DNA of 64,000 nucleotides from Megamerina dolium (GCA_963854835.1 OY978530.1:30534695-30598694); one strand, 5' to 3'; numbered from the stretch's first letter, positions 1 through 11,285 are shown. Translations and numbers: made by a program. Notes: generated by a model from the letters alone, not told the origin.

Positions 1-29
1 AAAAACTAATAAACAAAAATAGTGATATC

Positions 30-84
30 TTACTCTAAGAGTAGCAGCAGCAGCAGTAACAGAAATAAAAAATAACAACTACAT

Positions 85-122
<38 letters not shown>

Positions 123-268
123 GCAACAATAGTAGCAACAACAATCCTAGCAACAACAGTAGCAGCAGCAATAAAAGTAATAGAGCAGCGGCAGCAGTAG
201 CAGCAGCAGCAGCAAGAGCAATAATAATAACAGTAAGAGCATCAGTAACAATAAAGTAATATTACCAA

Positions 269-309
<41 letters not shown>

Positions 310-330
310 CTATATTAAATTTTATTTAAT
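30..330. repeat. Triplet microsatellites
   Basis: Low-complexity DNA: runs of (CAG/AGC)n and (CAA)n, an uninterrupted (ATC)n tract near 89-121, and (TTA)n near 269-306. There is no coding signal. It directly precedes the zinc-finger ORF and may be part of its leader or simply flanking repeat. Confidence 0.9.
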
Positions 331-331
331 A

Positions 332-982
332 ATGTCGAAACGTAAAACAGTGCACTCAGCTTTCTTTTGTGAGGAATGTGATACATTTTTCTCTGCAAAG
401 AGAAATTTGCAAGCACACATTAAACGGGCTCATTCACAAAAAAAGAAAGAATCCAATACTACATATTGCGATTTTTGTAAAAAGAATGTGATAACTCGTA
501 ATTGGAGTTATCACATACGTACGAATATTCATAAAAGAAATGCCTGCGAAATCGTTGATGGTAATGTGAAAGTTATTCAGTCAGCGTTTAAAAATAGGAT
601 AAAGACCCTTCAATTTAATAATGATGATGAGGGTGATTTAATCCCCGAAAAATTTATAGGGAAAATTTCGAATTGTATAGTTAGCGTTTTGAAAGAGTCT
701 TTACTAAGTAATGACCCTTTCAAATATAATTTCGAATTGTTTGGAGAGTATGTAAAACCACCTCACGATATAGTGGAGGTTAAATCTTTTCAAACAAACA
801 TGATACCCATACACACTATACACGAACTGGAGGACTCACTAAACGATCATGTTGAAAAGATCAAAAATCAAATGAGTGAATTCCAGGAACGTGATAGTGG
901 GTGGGCCCTTCTTAAATTACTTCATTTGGAGGTTAATGTGAATAAGCTCGACATGATAAAAGGAAAGCTTCAGTTACGGTGA
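332..982 (+). pseudogene. C2H2 zinc-finger ORF fragment of Maverick/Polinton-associated type
   Basis: A 216-residue ORF. Near the N terminus is one good C2H2 finger (CEEC, then HIKRAH, residues about 13-34), followed by a second CxxC...H motif near residues 46-67. The rest resembles the conserved region N-terminal to the family B polymerase in many insect Maverick-like elements: an 'SAFKNRI' block, a 'FELFGEYVKP' block, an 'EVKSFQTN' block and a 'SEFQERDSGWALL' block ending in 'LEVNVNK'. Family resemblance stops after 'NVNK' (about nt 940) and the tail is unrelated, so the ORF is cut by a rearrangement. No polymerase follows within the window. I am confident of the zinc finger and less so of the Maverick assignment, which rests on recalled family motifs. 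A domesticated zinc-finger gene is the alternative. Confidence 0.55.
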
Positions 983-1151
983 AAAAATGTTTTGTTGCCC
1001 CCTCCGTACTTGAAATTGATGGTGTCGTTTTAGTAGGTTCATCGCTAAATAATCTATCTTCATTCTTTCTAAGCATAGAAAAAGCTATGTTGATGTCGAC
1101 CACCTCATCATTTGGTAGAGTCAAACGAAATCCATATTTTCCCTTTCTTGC
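960..1151 (-). pseudogene. 3' part of an interrupted minus-strand ORF of unknown function
   Basis: The minus strand is open here and encodes a stretch including 'RLTLPNDEVVDINIAFSML' and 'RLFSDEPTKTTPSISSTE'. Reading into the RTE insertion at 1164 destroys it. Beyond the other RTE end (from 4878) the minus strand is open again for about 20 residues starting at an ATG near 4928. The two pieces are therefore the two sides of one pre-insertion ORF. I do not recognise the protein. Confidence 0.4.
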
Positions 1152-1163
1152 ACCATCTGATGT
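1152..1163. repeat. Target-site duplication of RTE copy A, left
   Basis: ACCATCTGATGT, repeated exactly at 4866-4877. It directly abuts the TACTTACTTACTT tail of the RTE. This 12-bp direct repeat proves the 1164-4865 block entered as one insertion. Confidence 0.9.
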
Positions 1164-1203
1164 TACTTACTTACTTATGTGGCCATAACAACCGAATATC
1201 GAT

Positions 1204-2988
1204 TTAGGCCGAAAATAACATGCTTCGCCAGCCATCTCTGTTCTTCGCTAGCTGGCGCCAGTTAGAAATTCCAAGCGCCGTCAGGTTCTCCAGTACTTGG
1301 TCTTTACACCGGAGGTTTGGTCTTCCTCTTTTGCGTCGTCCTCCAGCGGGTTCCGAATATAACACCTTCTTAGCTGGAGTGTGTTCTTCCATTCGCTCGA
1401 CATGACCTAGCCAGCGCAGCCGCTGGATTTTGATGCGCTTTACTATGTCAATATCGGCATACAGCTCGTACAGCTCATGGTTGTACCTTATTCGGTACTC
1501 GCCACCAACGCAAATAGGTCCAAAGATCTTGCGTAGGACTTTTCTCTCGAAAACTCCAAGTATTCGCTCATCCGAGGTGGAAATTGTCCAGGCTTCAGCG
1601 CCATATGTTAGGACAGGTATGATGAGAGACTTGTAGAGTGTAGTTTTCGTTCTTCGAGAGAGGGCTCGACTTCTCAATTGCTTACTCAGCCCAAAGTAAC
1701 ACCTGTTAGCAAGAGTTATCCTACGCATGATCTCCAAGCTGACGTCATTACTGCTGTTAATGCTGGTTCCAAGATAGACAAAGTCCCTTACTACTTCAAA
1801 AGCGTCGTTGTCAACAGTGACGTGCTGTCCAAGACGCCGGGACTCTTTGTTTGTTGACACTAGATACTTCGTCTTGCCCTCGTTCACCGTGAGACCCATC
1901 CGACGCGACTCTCTTTCCAACTCTGAGAATGCTGCACTGACTGCTCGCGTGTTCATGCCGATTATGTCAATATCGTCGGCATACGCTAACAGCATGACAC
2001 TTTTGTTGAAGATAGTGCCATTATGTCGTAGATCAGCAGCTCGTATTATTTTCTCCATAATAAGATTGAAGAAGTCGCACGATAACGAATCACCTTGTCT
2101 GAAACCCCGTTCGGTATTAAACGGTGCGGAGAGGTCCTTCCCAATTTTCACTGCACAACAGGAGTTATGCAGTGTCATTCTACAAAGTCGAATGAGCTTT
2201 GCAGGAATACCGAACTCAGACATTGTTGCGTAGAGGTAATCCCTTACCGGACTGTCGAAAGTAGCTTTATAATCAACAAATAGGTGGTGTGTGTCGATCT
2301 GTTTTTCTTGAGTCTTCTCCAGAATTTGGCGCAGTGTGAAAATCTGGTCGATGGTGGATTTACCAGGTCTGAAGCTACACTGATACGGTCCAATCAGGTT
2401 GCTGAGCATAGGCTTCAACCTTTCACACAGTACGCTCGATAGAACCTTGTATGCTATGCTCAGGAGACTAATTCCACTGTAGTTGGACGAAATTGTGGGG
2501 TCTCCTTTTTTATGTACAGGATAGAGAACACTGAGCCTCCAATCATCAGGCATGATTTCATCCGACCATATTCTGCTTATGAGCTGGTGCATGCGGGTGA
2601 GCAGCTCATCGCCTCCGGTCTTAAACAACTCGGCAGGCAGGCCATCAGCACCTGCAGCTTTGTTGTTCTTCAGCCTTAAAATGGCCGTTTCAACCTCGTC
2701 ATAGTCGGGTGGTGGAACATCAACACCATCATCTGTAATTGGGGTTATCGGGAATTCTCCTCCACTGGCGGAATTGTTCGTAGCATCGCCATTCAGTAGC
2801 GTGGAGAAGTGTTCCCTCCATAGGCTCAGTACACTCTGGACATCCGTAACCAGATTCCCATTTCCATCACGACAAGAAGAGGCTCCGGGATTTAAACCTC
2901 CACTTAGACGCCTGATCTTTTCGAAGAATTTTCGAGTCTCATTCTTGTCGGTACACACCTCTATCTCCTCACACTCACGTCTTTCCAA
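1204..2988 (-). CDS. RTE reverse transcriptase (594 aa, intact frame)
   Basis: Reverse transcriptase for target-primed insertion of the RTE element. Visible motifs: 'NNKAAGADGLPAELF' (fingers, about residues 110-125), 'FRPGKST' (about 207), 'FVDYKATFD' (RT motif A, about 245), 'GFRQGDSLS' (motif B), and 'LAYADDIDI' with the catalytic YADD at about residues 335-338. The C terminus has the RTE signature 'LRWLGHVERMEEHTP', then 'GRRKRGRP' and 'ISNWRQLAKNRDGWR'. The frame is open across the whole RT, but the N-terminal endonuclease is separated by a foreign insert, so the full polyprotein cannot be made. Substitutions relative to sister copies (NYSGISLL, KATFD) suggest decay. The start ATG is only the first Met in an originally longer frame. 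Confidence 0.9.
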   Translation of the reverse strand: MERRECEEIEVCTDKNETRKFFEKIRRLSGGLNPGASSCRDGNGNLVTDVQSVLSLWREHFSTLLNGDATNNSASGGEFPITPITDDGVDVPPPDYDEVETAILRLKNNKAAGADGLPAELFKTGGDELLTRMHQLISRIWSDEIMPDDWRLSVLYPVHKKGDPTISSNYSGISLLSIAYKVLSSVLCERLKPMLSNLIGPYQCSFRPGKSTIDQIFTLRQILEKTQEKQIDTHHLFVDYKATFDSPVRDYLYATMSEFGIPAKLIRLCRMTLHNSCCAVKIGKDLSAPFNTERGFRQGDSLSCDFFNLIMEKIIRAADLRHNGTIFNKSVMLLAYADDIDIIGMNTRAVSAAFSELERESRRMGLTVNEGKTKYLVSTNKESRRLGQHVTVDNDAFEVVRDFVYLGTSINSSNDVSLEIMRRITLANRCYFGLSKQLRSRALSRRTKTTLYKSLIIPVLTYGAEAWTISTSDERILGVFERKVLRKIFGPICVGGEYRIRYNHELYELYADIDIVKRIKIQRLRWLGHVERMEEHTPAKKVLYSEPAGGRRKRGRPNLRCKDQVLENLTALGISNWRQLAKNRDGWRSMLFSA

Positions 2989-3190
2989 CTCCCTCTTCTT
3001 GCGCCTGAAAAGACGTCTCTCTGCACTCCTTTTCTCTCTGTACCGCTCCTTAACAGCTCGCGTTACGCCTGCACGCAGGGTTCTTCTGTAGGCGGCGTCT
3101 TTCTCTCGGGTGGCGTCGCGACACTCCTGATCATACCACTCATTCCTCAGAGGCCGGTAGTAACCGATTACCTCCTCGGCAGCAGTAGTC

Positions 3191-4196
3191 TGTAACGCGT
3201 GCCTTTTTTTTCCAGCTGAGGTATTACTCAGTCAGCCAGGGTTTAAACAAGAGAGCAGCTTAAAAACTCTTGTTGTAGGAGGAGGACCGACTTCCACACG
3301 ATTGTCTACTGACAATCAATTCACCGACACTAGAAGAGTGTTTGGCTCGGTTTGAGTGGGACTACTAATATTGTGTTTTTATTTTACTTTTTATTATTTA
3401 TTCTTTTCAATACAATTCAATAACAATTTCTTCATTCTATACCTAATCTAACCTTACTTTATATGATTGATAATTTGTGGGTTTGACCAGTGCCACCTGG
3501 TCGCACCTAACGAGTCAGTCGTCTGGCAGATTCGCCTTAGCTGGAATCTCCAAGCGACTGATACTTGTGTAGGGTAGCCTGATACGGGGGCTCCCGTATT
3601 TAGTACCCCGGCCTCACACCAAGAAGAGGGAGACCTGTTAATAATATATATAGGAACAACCAACGGGATCGCGGATGGCTGCTCCTGGTATATTTGGTTG
3701 GTCAAAATGACCCCGGGCAGAGCTGATGGCTCGCAGGCGGCTGCTGTAAGCGATCGTTCGATTATTGACCGTCCCGCTTATAGGAAGAACTGCTTATAGT
3801 CGTCTAGCGATTACTGCCAACCCGACTATAAGAGCACTCGTTCGAAATAGCAAGCTATTTCGAACTGGCCGTTCCAAAAATATGCAATGATCGTTTCCAC
3901 GGTATGTCGTAACACGACTTACACGACCATGCGTCTGTTTAGGGTTTCTCACCCTTTCTCGTCATGCCTTATGTTGGCAGTCATAAACCTTTAGTATGAA
4001 TTCCAGTATAAAGCACATAAGAATTATTGCTTTCTCATGATGCTATATTTTACGTTTGGTGATAATTCATTTGATTCTTTTCTTTGCCTCTGTCGTCATA
4101 GTGAGTGATTACATGAGTATGTATGCGTATGTGTGTATTCATCTGCCGATATTGTGTGACGATAGAAAAGAGAAGAATAATTCAAACTATTGTTGT
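3191..4196. other. About 1 kb foreign, structured insert inside RTE copy A
   Basis: Copy A matches copy C up to CAGCAGTAGTC (about 3191) and again from GACAGCCATGTCGC (about 4207). Between them lies unrelated DNA with no ORF I can support. It is AT-rich on the left, then moderately GC-rich (3480-3900). It has a perfect 12-bp inverted repeat with a 2-bp spacer (3840-3865, arms GTTCGAAATAGC) and a 10-bp stem (3793-3802 with 3823-3832, CTTATAGTCG). It resembles an untranslated leader of a retroelement, but I cannot assign a family. Confidence 0.5.
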
Positions 4197-4865
4197 CATG
4201 GTAACTGACAGCCATGTCGCTTTGTGGATGTCGAGATGCTGGAATCTGGTACCACCAATTACCATGTTTCGTGCTGCGGCGAAGTCGATCAGCCTCATTC
4301 CGTTATCGGAGGTGTTCTGGTGTAGGCTGAATTTTCCGACAGTTAGACCAAAGGTACCTTCCTTGCCCACCCTGGCATTAAAGTCGCCAAGCACGATTTT
4401 GATATCGTGGCGGGGGCAGCGGTCATAAGCTTCTTCGAGGCGCTGAAAGAAGCTCTCCTTGGTCACATTGTCCTTCTCATCCGTCGGAGCGTGGGCACAT
4501 ATAAGGCTGATGTTGAAAAATTTTGCCTTGATGCGGATTGTGGCCAGCCGTTCGTTCACAGGCGTGAACTGTGGGACAAGATGTCGTACTCTCTTTCTGA
4601 CCAAAAATCCACATCCTAATTCGTGCCTTTCAGCATGGCAACTGTAGTAGATGTCACAGGACGCTCTTTTGGAGCAGCCCTGTCCTGTCCATCGCATTTC
4701 CTGGAGAGCGGTGATGTCAGCTCTGTATTTTTCGAGGACATCAACCAGCTGGAAAGAGCCACCTTCCCTATAAAGGGATCGGATATTCCAGGTGCATATC
4801 TGTAAATCGTGGTCCTTTTTTCGTTTGCGGGGGTCATCAACAAAAGCGGTAGTCCTTATCCGAGG
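4197..4865 (-). pseudogene. RTE endonuclease domain, N-terminal part
   Basis: Apurinic/apyrimidinic-type endonuclease that nicks the target in RTE transposition. Reading leftward from 4865: 'ICTWNIRSLYREG' (start of the fold), 'ITALQEMRWTGQG' (the catalytic Glu motif), 'RLATIRIKAKFFNISLICAHAPT', and 'KIVLGDFNARVG' (metal-binding GDFN). The frame is open through these motifs but stops where the foreign insert begins, so the C-terminal 'SDH' motif seen in copy C is absent. The open frame continues upstream into host sequence to an ATG at 4928, which makes an accidental fusion of about 20 host residues to the endonuclease. Confidence 0.88.
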
Positions 4866-4928
4866 ACCATCTGATGTAGACACCAAATTTATTGGTATTC
4901 GCTCTGCTGAAAGTATGTGCTTATACAT
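4866..4928 (-). pseudogene. Right target duplication and 5' part of the interrupted host ORF
   Basis: 4866-4877 is the second copy of ACCATCTGATGT. From 4928 leftward the minus strand encodes 'MYKHILSAERIPINLVST', in a frame that would run on to the open stretch at 960-1151 if the RTE were absent. The protein is not recognised. Confidence 0.4.
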
Positions 4929-4999
4929 TAAAGCAAATAAACTCAGTCAGGTGTATATCTTCATAAATCTCATTTTACTAACTATATTGAAAAATATAG

Positions 5000-6060
<1,061 letters not shown>

Positions 6061-6073
6061 TATATCTAAGTAT

Positions 6074-6398
6074 GGGTGCCGTAGCTCAGTGGTTAGTGTG
6101 TTCGCCTTCTGATCTGTAGATCGTGGTTCAATCCCCGGCTGATGTATAACAAATTTAATATCGATAAGATTTTTCTTTCGAACGGTACCCACCTGTCGGC
6201 AAGCAATTGGCAATTCTTCCGACAGTAACAACTTGCCATGAAAAAGCTTCTTAAAGAACTCTGTGACAAAGCTCAGAAAATGTGATGTCACAAGTGTTCT
6301 GCCGTTCGGAACCGGCTAAAATAAGTAGGTCCCTTCTAATATTGTCCAAAATTTAAGCCCCTTTGGGGCTTTATGTGCCACATATTTATTTATTTATT
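6074..6398 (+). mobile_element. tRNA-derived SINE, copy 1
   Basis: Starts GGGTGCCGTAGCTCAGTGG (A-box-like) and has a B-box-like GGTTCAATCCC about 40 bp downstream, the internal RNA polymerase III promoter arrangement of tRNA-derived SINEs. A unique body follows, and the 3' end is (ATTT)n. It is flanked by a 13-bp direct repeat, TATATCTAAGTAT (6061-6073 and 6399-6411). Compared with copies 2-4 it lacks about 40 bp just before the CTTTGGGGC motif. No protein is encoded; mobilisation would depend on a LINE partner, not identified here. Confidence 0.85.
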
Positions 6399-6445
6399 TA
6401 TATCTAAGTATATATGTTGGCTAGTTAATGTTTCTTATTTAGATA

Positions 6446-6446
6446 A

Positions 6447-6516
<70 letters not shown>

Positions 6517-6532
6517 TATATATATACATATA
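6446..6532. repeat. poly(A) and (TA)n tract flanking errantivirus E1
   Basis: An A run followed by (TA)n up to the 5' LTR. A similar tract resumes at 14201, so the provirus lies inside one TA microsatellite. The duplication at its ends is an AT-type tetranucleotide that cannot be placed exactly. Confidence 0.8.
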
Positions 6533-6955
6533 AGTTAACGCAAACATTTATTAAAAAGTTAACGTAAATATTTATTAAGATTATATTAAAACAAAAAAAT
6601 AATTGAAATCAAAAGTGCAAAACCGCAATTTGCCAATCAGTTTAAAAGAAATTATAAAGTTTATTGCACCTGAAAATAATGCAACCTGAGCATTAACTGC
6701 AATCGTTTACATTGTCTTTTCTATAAAAAATCGTTTTAGGAATTCTTGAGAAATGAGGGCAATAACTTAAAATCAATAATCATGCCACTTTTAGAATTAA
6801 GTCTGTTAAGCAGAAAATAAAGTATAAGAAAGAAGTAAATGTAAAATAGTTTTAAGTTTGTTTTTGACTTGAATAAAGCGCGGACACGCTGTCCGTTTAA
6901 ACTAAATAAAAAAATTGTTTTTTTTTTTTATTTTCCGATAAAGGAAAATAATAAC
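6533..6955 (+). repeat. E1 5' LTR
   Basis: Runs from AGTTAACGCAAAC to AAAATAATAAC and matches 13778-14200 nearly base for base. The AGTTA start is typical of gypsy-family LTRs. An AATAAA polyadenylation motif lies at 6872-6877. The LTR carries the element's promoter and poly(A) signals. Confidence 0.92.
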
Positions 6956-6970
6956 TGGCGCCCGAGCAAA
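6956..6970 (+). promoter_or_regulatory. E1 primer-binding site (tRNA-Lys type)
   Basis: TGGCGCCCGAGCAAA directly follows the 5' LTR. The TGGCGCCCGA core matches the 3' end complement of tRNA-Lys primers used by many gypsy-like and retroviral elements. Confidence 0.75.
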
Positions 6971-7339
6971 TTAAGAACGGGTATCCTTTAATAACAAAAG
7001 TCCTAAAGTAGTACGGTTACAAAGGAATAAAAAATAACTAAGTCTACCGCGTATTCGTTCTTAAGTTCGCCGTGTTGTCAACGTTAAGCCCTAATAAAGT
7101 TTATCCTTCGAAACAAGGAAGTAGTGAACTTTCAAAGGAAGGAAGAAGTGCAGTAAAGCGTATCCTTCATAGCAAAGAAGTAGTGCAATCCCAAAGAACG
7201 GTGTATAACTAATTAAAGTCATAGTGTTGCTCTGTTAAGAAAAAAACTTATCATTGAAAGAACTTCACAGCAAACAGATAAAATATAAAGCGATACAAAG
7301 CTTAAATAAATAAAAAGGAGTAACTAAATGCAAAAGGTG

Positions 7340-7850
7340 TAAACATAAACTGTGGAATTAAATTAAGAAATAAAAAATTAATAAAAAATTAAATTAAACT
7401 ATAAACTGTGGGTGCCGTAGCTCAGTGGTTAGTGTGTTCGCCTTCTGATCTGTAGGTCGTGGTTCAATCCCCGGCTGATGCATAACAAATTTAATATCGA
7501 AAAGATTTTTCTTTCGAAAGGTACCCACCTGTCGGCAAGCAATTGGCAATTCTTCCGACAGTAACAACTTGCCATGAAAAAGCTTCTTAAAGAACTCTGT
7601 GACAATGCTAAAAAAAAGTGATGTCACAAGTGTTCTGCCGTTCGGAACCGGCTAAAATAAGTAGGTCCCTTCTAATATTGTCCAAAATTTAAGACGCACA
7701 ACAGTAATGGAAGAGAAGCTCCGCCAATAAGCCCTTTGGGGCTTTATGTGCTACATATTTATTTATTTATAAACTGTGGAATTAAGTTGAGAATTAAAAA
7801 TTAATAAAAAAATTAAATTAAACTAGAAACTGTGGGGTTACATTGAAAGA
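7340..7850 (+). repeat. E1 leader repeats around SINE copy 2
   Basis: A unit containing AAACTGTGG...ATTAAATTAAAC is repeated imperfectly: AAACTGTGGAATTAA near 7350, then next to the SINE (7400 and 7770), then AAACTGTGGGGTTA near 7826. The leader is non-coding. Confidence 0.6.
7410..7768 (+). mobile_element. tRNA-derived SINE, copy 2
   Basis: Same family as copy 1, with the A-box-like and B-box-like motifs, the body segment GACGCACAACAGTAATGG, the CTTTGGGGC motif and an (ATTT)n tail. It is flanked by the direct repeat ATAAACTGTG (7401-7410 and 7769-7778). It sits in the untranslated leader of E1 and so postdates that provirus. Confidence 0.88.
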
Positions 7851-8404
7851 AAATTTAATAAAAAACTAAAAAAGAAAAGAAGTAGAATTGGCGAAGAGAT
7901 AACCACGAAACGAAAATTAAGCATCCAAGTAAAAGTGAGAAACATTCGAGTGAATAGTGGAAAGCATCCAAATAAAAGTGATAAACATCCGAGCGAATAG
8001 TGGAAAGCATCCGAGCAGAAAAATTAAAGGAAACAACCTGATAGACAACGGTCCCCAAGTAGCAGCAGCAAACGGGAGGCATTACGTGCCAGTCGGCTAT
8101 CAACTCTAACGAATTTCGAGAAGAATCAAGGTAGAAAATATATAGATAAAAATTAAAAAAATTGTATGTATTTATTTACTTATATAAAGAAACAAGCTTT
8201 GGAAAAATATATTTAGTTAAATTAAAGCTTAACTTGAATAAATTTAATTAATTGCCACAATACATTTATTAAAACTAAAAGAATTTTTGGTTATACGAAG
8301 AAGCAAATTTGGAAAAAAAAACTTTTGTCAAACTAAAGCTTAATGTGAATTTAAATCATTGTCGCAATACAAATATAACACGACACAAATTTTAGAATTC
8401 AAAC

Positions 8405-9125
8405 ATGTCGAATCCTGAAAATTTGATACGACCTTATGTCCTTCCTCAAGGCAGTAGCCGTGCGCCTAATGCACAAATCAGTTTAGACGAACTAAACACA
8501 TTAATTTCTAACATAGCGACAGAGGTATTTACACGACAGGGTCTACAAATAATACAAGCAACCCTTAACCCTAACTCAGGACAGAACATAGTTAATTACC
8601 AGGTAATAGACGAACAGTATAGGAATAATTTAGGAGATCTTGATAAGATTCCCGACATTGTGAAGTGCTTACGCGAATTTTCCGAAGGCCAAGGTGAATT
8701 AAACTCTTGAGGAAAAGCGTAGAACGTGTTCTGCAAATATATGAGAACACGAAAGGTACACCCAAATACTACGGTATACTAAATACTATCAGAAATAAAA
8801 TAGTGGGAGAGGCTGATATAACACTGGAGTCATACAATACTTCCCTCGATTGGACAGCCATTGTAAGGTGCTTATCATTGCACTATGCTGACAAGAGAGA
8901 CCTAGGTCCTCAGTGCAAGATTTTTACCAAAGAGTCCACAAGCATTTATCGTTAATATTAAACAAATTAGGAAGCCTAAATGCATCAAACGAATCTGTAT
9001 GCTTACTGAATCAAACTTATAGGGATAAAGCCCTTGACACTTTTATAAGGGGATTAAATAGTCGACACAGGGTCAACCAAAAACTATATCCAACCACAAT
9101 TTGCAAGGAACCCCCTAATAAATAA
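8405..9125 (+). pseudogene. E1 gag, frameshifted
   Basis: The first ORF after the leader begins MSNPENLIRPY, with a stop near 8708. Coding continues in other frames at 8707-8955 and 8913-9125. The later pieces show gag features shared with E2: '[13 protein letters not shown]', '[11 protein letters not shown]' and '[12 protein letters not shown]', which parallel E2's 'FLRAIRNKIDGAANE', 'LILHYSDKRRE' and 'TTFLSGIREP'. Gag forms the intracellular particle. At least two frame breaks and a premature end make it non-functional. The region that should carry the rest of gag and most of the protease before the RT (about 9125-9225) is too short, pointing to a deletion. Confidence 0.8.
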
Positions 9126-9224
9126 ACATGTTTTTTATGCAAAATCCGTAGCAGGTGATGTGGAAATTAAGGAACACACCTTTGCTAATTTATTCAACCT
9201 TGAAGAAAAATTAAGTTTTACATT

Positions 9225-10142
9225 ATGCCATCATTAAAATCATTCCACGCCATTTTAGGGAACGAAACGCTAAAGCAGCTCAATGCTGTTATCCACACAG
9301 GTGAGAACTTTCTACAAATAGGAAAGGGTATCAAAGTAAAAATGAAGCAGCTAACATCTCATGCCCCCCTGAACTCAATAGAAATAAGAGATGAACACTT
9401 GACCCCGTCACAAAAAAAAAAATTAAATATGTTGGTGAGAAAACACGCGAAACTTTTTTCGGAACCCGATGAAATGCTTACGTTTACAACAAAAATAGTA
9501 GGCGAAATACGTACGAACACTGATTCCCCTATTTATACTATTTATCCCTACCCTATCGCCTTAAAAACGGAAAGTGAAAAACAAATAGAGAAACTATTAC
9601 GAGATTGTATTATTAGACCTTCGCGTTTACCATACAATTCCCCGGTATGGATTGTAAGCAAGAAACCCGATTCAAAAGGCAATAAACAATATAGAATGGT
9701 CGTAGACTATGGGAAACTAAATTCTGCAACCATTTCGGACCGCTATTCCATACCAGAGATAAACGTTGTCACATCGCAGCTTCGCGAAAACAAATTCTTC
9801 ACAGTACTTGATCTTAAGAGTGGGTTTCACCAGATACCACTGAAACCAGCAGATTTCGAGAAAACCGCCTTTTCTGTAAATAACGGCAAATACGAGTTCA
9901 CCAGGCTGCCTTTCGGTCTCAAAAATGCGCCGTCAATTTTTCAACGAGCCCTCGATGACATCCTCCGAGAACATATTGGAAAGAGATTTTATGTATATAT
10001 TGACGATATAATTATCTTCAGTAAGACAGAGGACGAGCACATGCATAGTATCGAAAAGGTCTTTAAAACTTTGAAAGAGGCTAACTTAAAGGAACAACTT
10101 GACAAGTGCAAATTCTTTCACAAACATTCTTTGAGTTCTTAG
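9225..10142 (+). pseudogene. E1 pol: protease tail and reverse transcriptase
   Basis: The ORF begins near the end of the aspartic protease ('FHAILGNETLKQLNAV') and covers the RT fingers and palm: 'YRMVVDYGKLN', 'FFTVLDLKSGFHQI' (catalytic Asp), 'RLPFGLKNAPSIFQ', 'FYVYIDDIIIF' (YIDD). The catalytic residues are present. The active-site half of the protease is missing. After 'KCKFF' the frame breaks, and the following connection region (10140-10416) has several frameshifts and stops. Confidence 0.9.
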
Positions 10143-10416
10143 GCTATATCATTTCTGCGGAAGGAATAAGAATAAATCCGGTCAAAGTAGAAGCAATAGC
10201 AAATGTCCAGAACCTAAAACACTAAAGGAACTTTGATCATTTCTAGGCCTATCGGGATACTACCGACGATTTATAAGATACTACGCGAAATTATCCAAGC
10301 CCCTGACATCACTCTTAAGAGGGATAGAAGGAAGAATATCAAAAAGAAAATCTTCCCTTGTTTCGATAAATTAAAACCCAGTAGCTAAAGAAGCATTTAA
10401 TAGAATAAAGAATACT

Positions 10417-10854
10417 TTGATATCCGAAGATATAATATTAGCATATCTTAGCAAAGAAATGGAACTCACATTTGATGCATCCAACTTTGCGTTAGGCGCA
10501 ATTCTATCACAGAACAATAAGCCTATTTCTTTTATTTCAAGAACACTAAATAAGGCAGAGGAACACTACGCTGCTAACGAAAAAGAATTTCTAGCCATAA
10601 TATGGGCACTAAATTCATTCCGAAATTTCCTGTACGTATCAGCAAAGGTGAAGATATGCACTGATCACCAGCCCCTCATTTATGCTTTGAGTAACAAGAA
10701 CAATAACAGCAAAATGAAACGCTGGAAAGCTATCCTTGAAGAATACAACTACGAACTCCTGTACAAACCAGGTAAAGCTAGCCTTGTCGCTGATGTTCTC
10801 TCGAGAATACCACAAGAAACTGATATCCACACACTCTCTATAGCAACAAATTGA
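10417..10854 (+). pseudogene. E1 pol: RNase H domain
   Basis: RNase H removes the RNA strand after reverse transcription. Visible: 'LTFDASNFALGAIL' (catalytic Asp), 'PISFISRTLNKAEEHYAANEKE' (catalytic Glu), 'VKICTDHQPL' (Asp) and 'LSRI' near the end. The domain is intact in itself but cut off from the RT by frameshifts upstream. The frame ends at 10854; the following 430 bp, which should encode the integrase zinc-binding region, is degenerate. Confidence 0.88.
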
Positions 10855-11285
10855 GCAGAAAGCTCTTCTCACAATTTCATATATCACGTCGACATTCCCA
10901 TAAATTCATTCAAAAACCAAATCTTTCTCAATATCGGTCCTACATCCGACTATAAATTCGAAATTGTTTTCCCCACCTATCACAGGCATACAATAACACA
11001 AACCGAATTTAATAAGGATTATTTGGTACAAATTTAAAAAAAAATATCTCCATTCCAACCCATCAATCATAAATTGTATTAAAACATCCGAATCAACTAC
11101 AGGAATGATACAATAAATATTTCTAGATCATTTCCGAAACTATAAAATTCGATTTTCCAGCATACAGGTACGAGATGTTAAAAGCGAACAAGAGCAAGAT
11201 GATATTATCGTAAAAGTACATAAGCGCCCACAGAAGCGGAAGGGAAAATAAATTACAAATTCTTGAAAATAGATATTTTCCCGCA

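Larger units (their letters stand above)
1164..4865 (-). mobile_element. RTE-clade non-LTR retrotransposon, copy A
   Basis: A minus-strand element bounded by a 12-bp duplication. The 3' end is at 1164 and consists of repeats of TAAG after a short 3' UTR (ATCGATATTCGG...), the short repetitive 3' end typical of RTE elements. An RT ORF lies at 1204-2988 and an apurinic-like endonuclease at 4197-4865. Between them, about 305 bp of the element (present in copy C at 33475-33780) is missing and replaced by about 1 kb of unrelated DNA (3191-4196). Four family members occur in this window (A, B 23136-24946, C 31613-34435, D 61978-62681). Confidence 0.9.

Noticed and set aside
1220..3091. Plus-strand ORFs antisense to the RTE reverse transcriptase (and equivalents in copies B, C, D)
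   Set aside because: They recur only as shadows of the RT frame, and the minus frame carries all the RT motifs.
6074..6145. Possible functional tRNA gene in the SINE heads
   Set aside because: A-box-like and B-box-like motifs are present, but the sequence after the T-arm (CTGATGC) does not pair with the GGGTGCC start, the T stem is imperfect, and the same sequence recurs with a SINE body, tail and target duplications.
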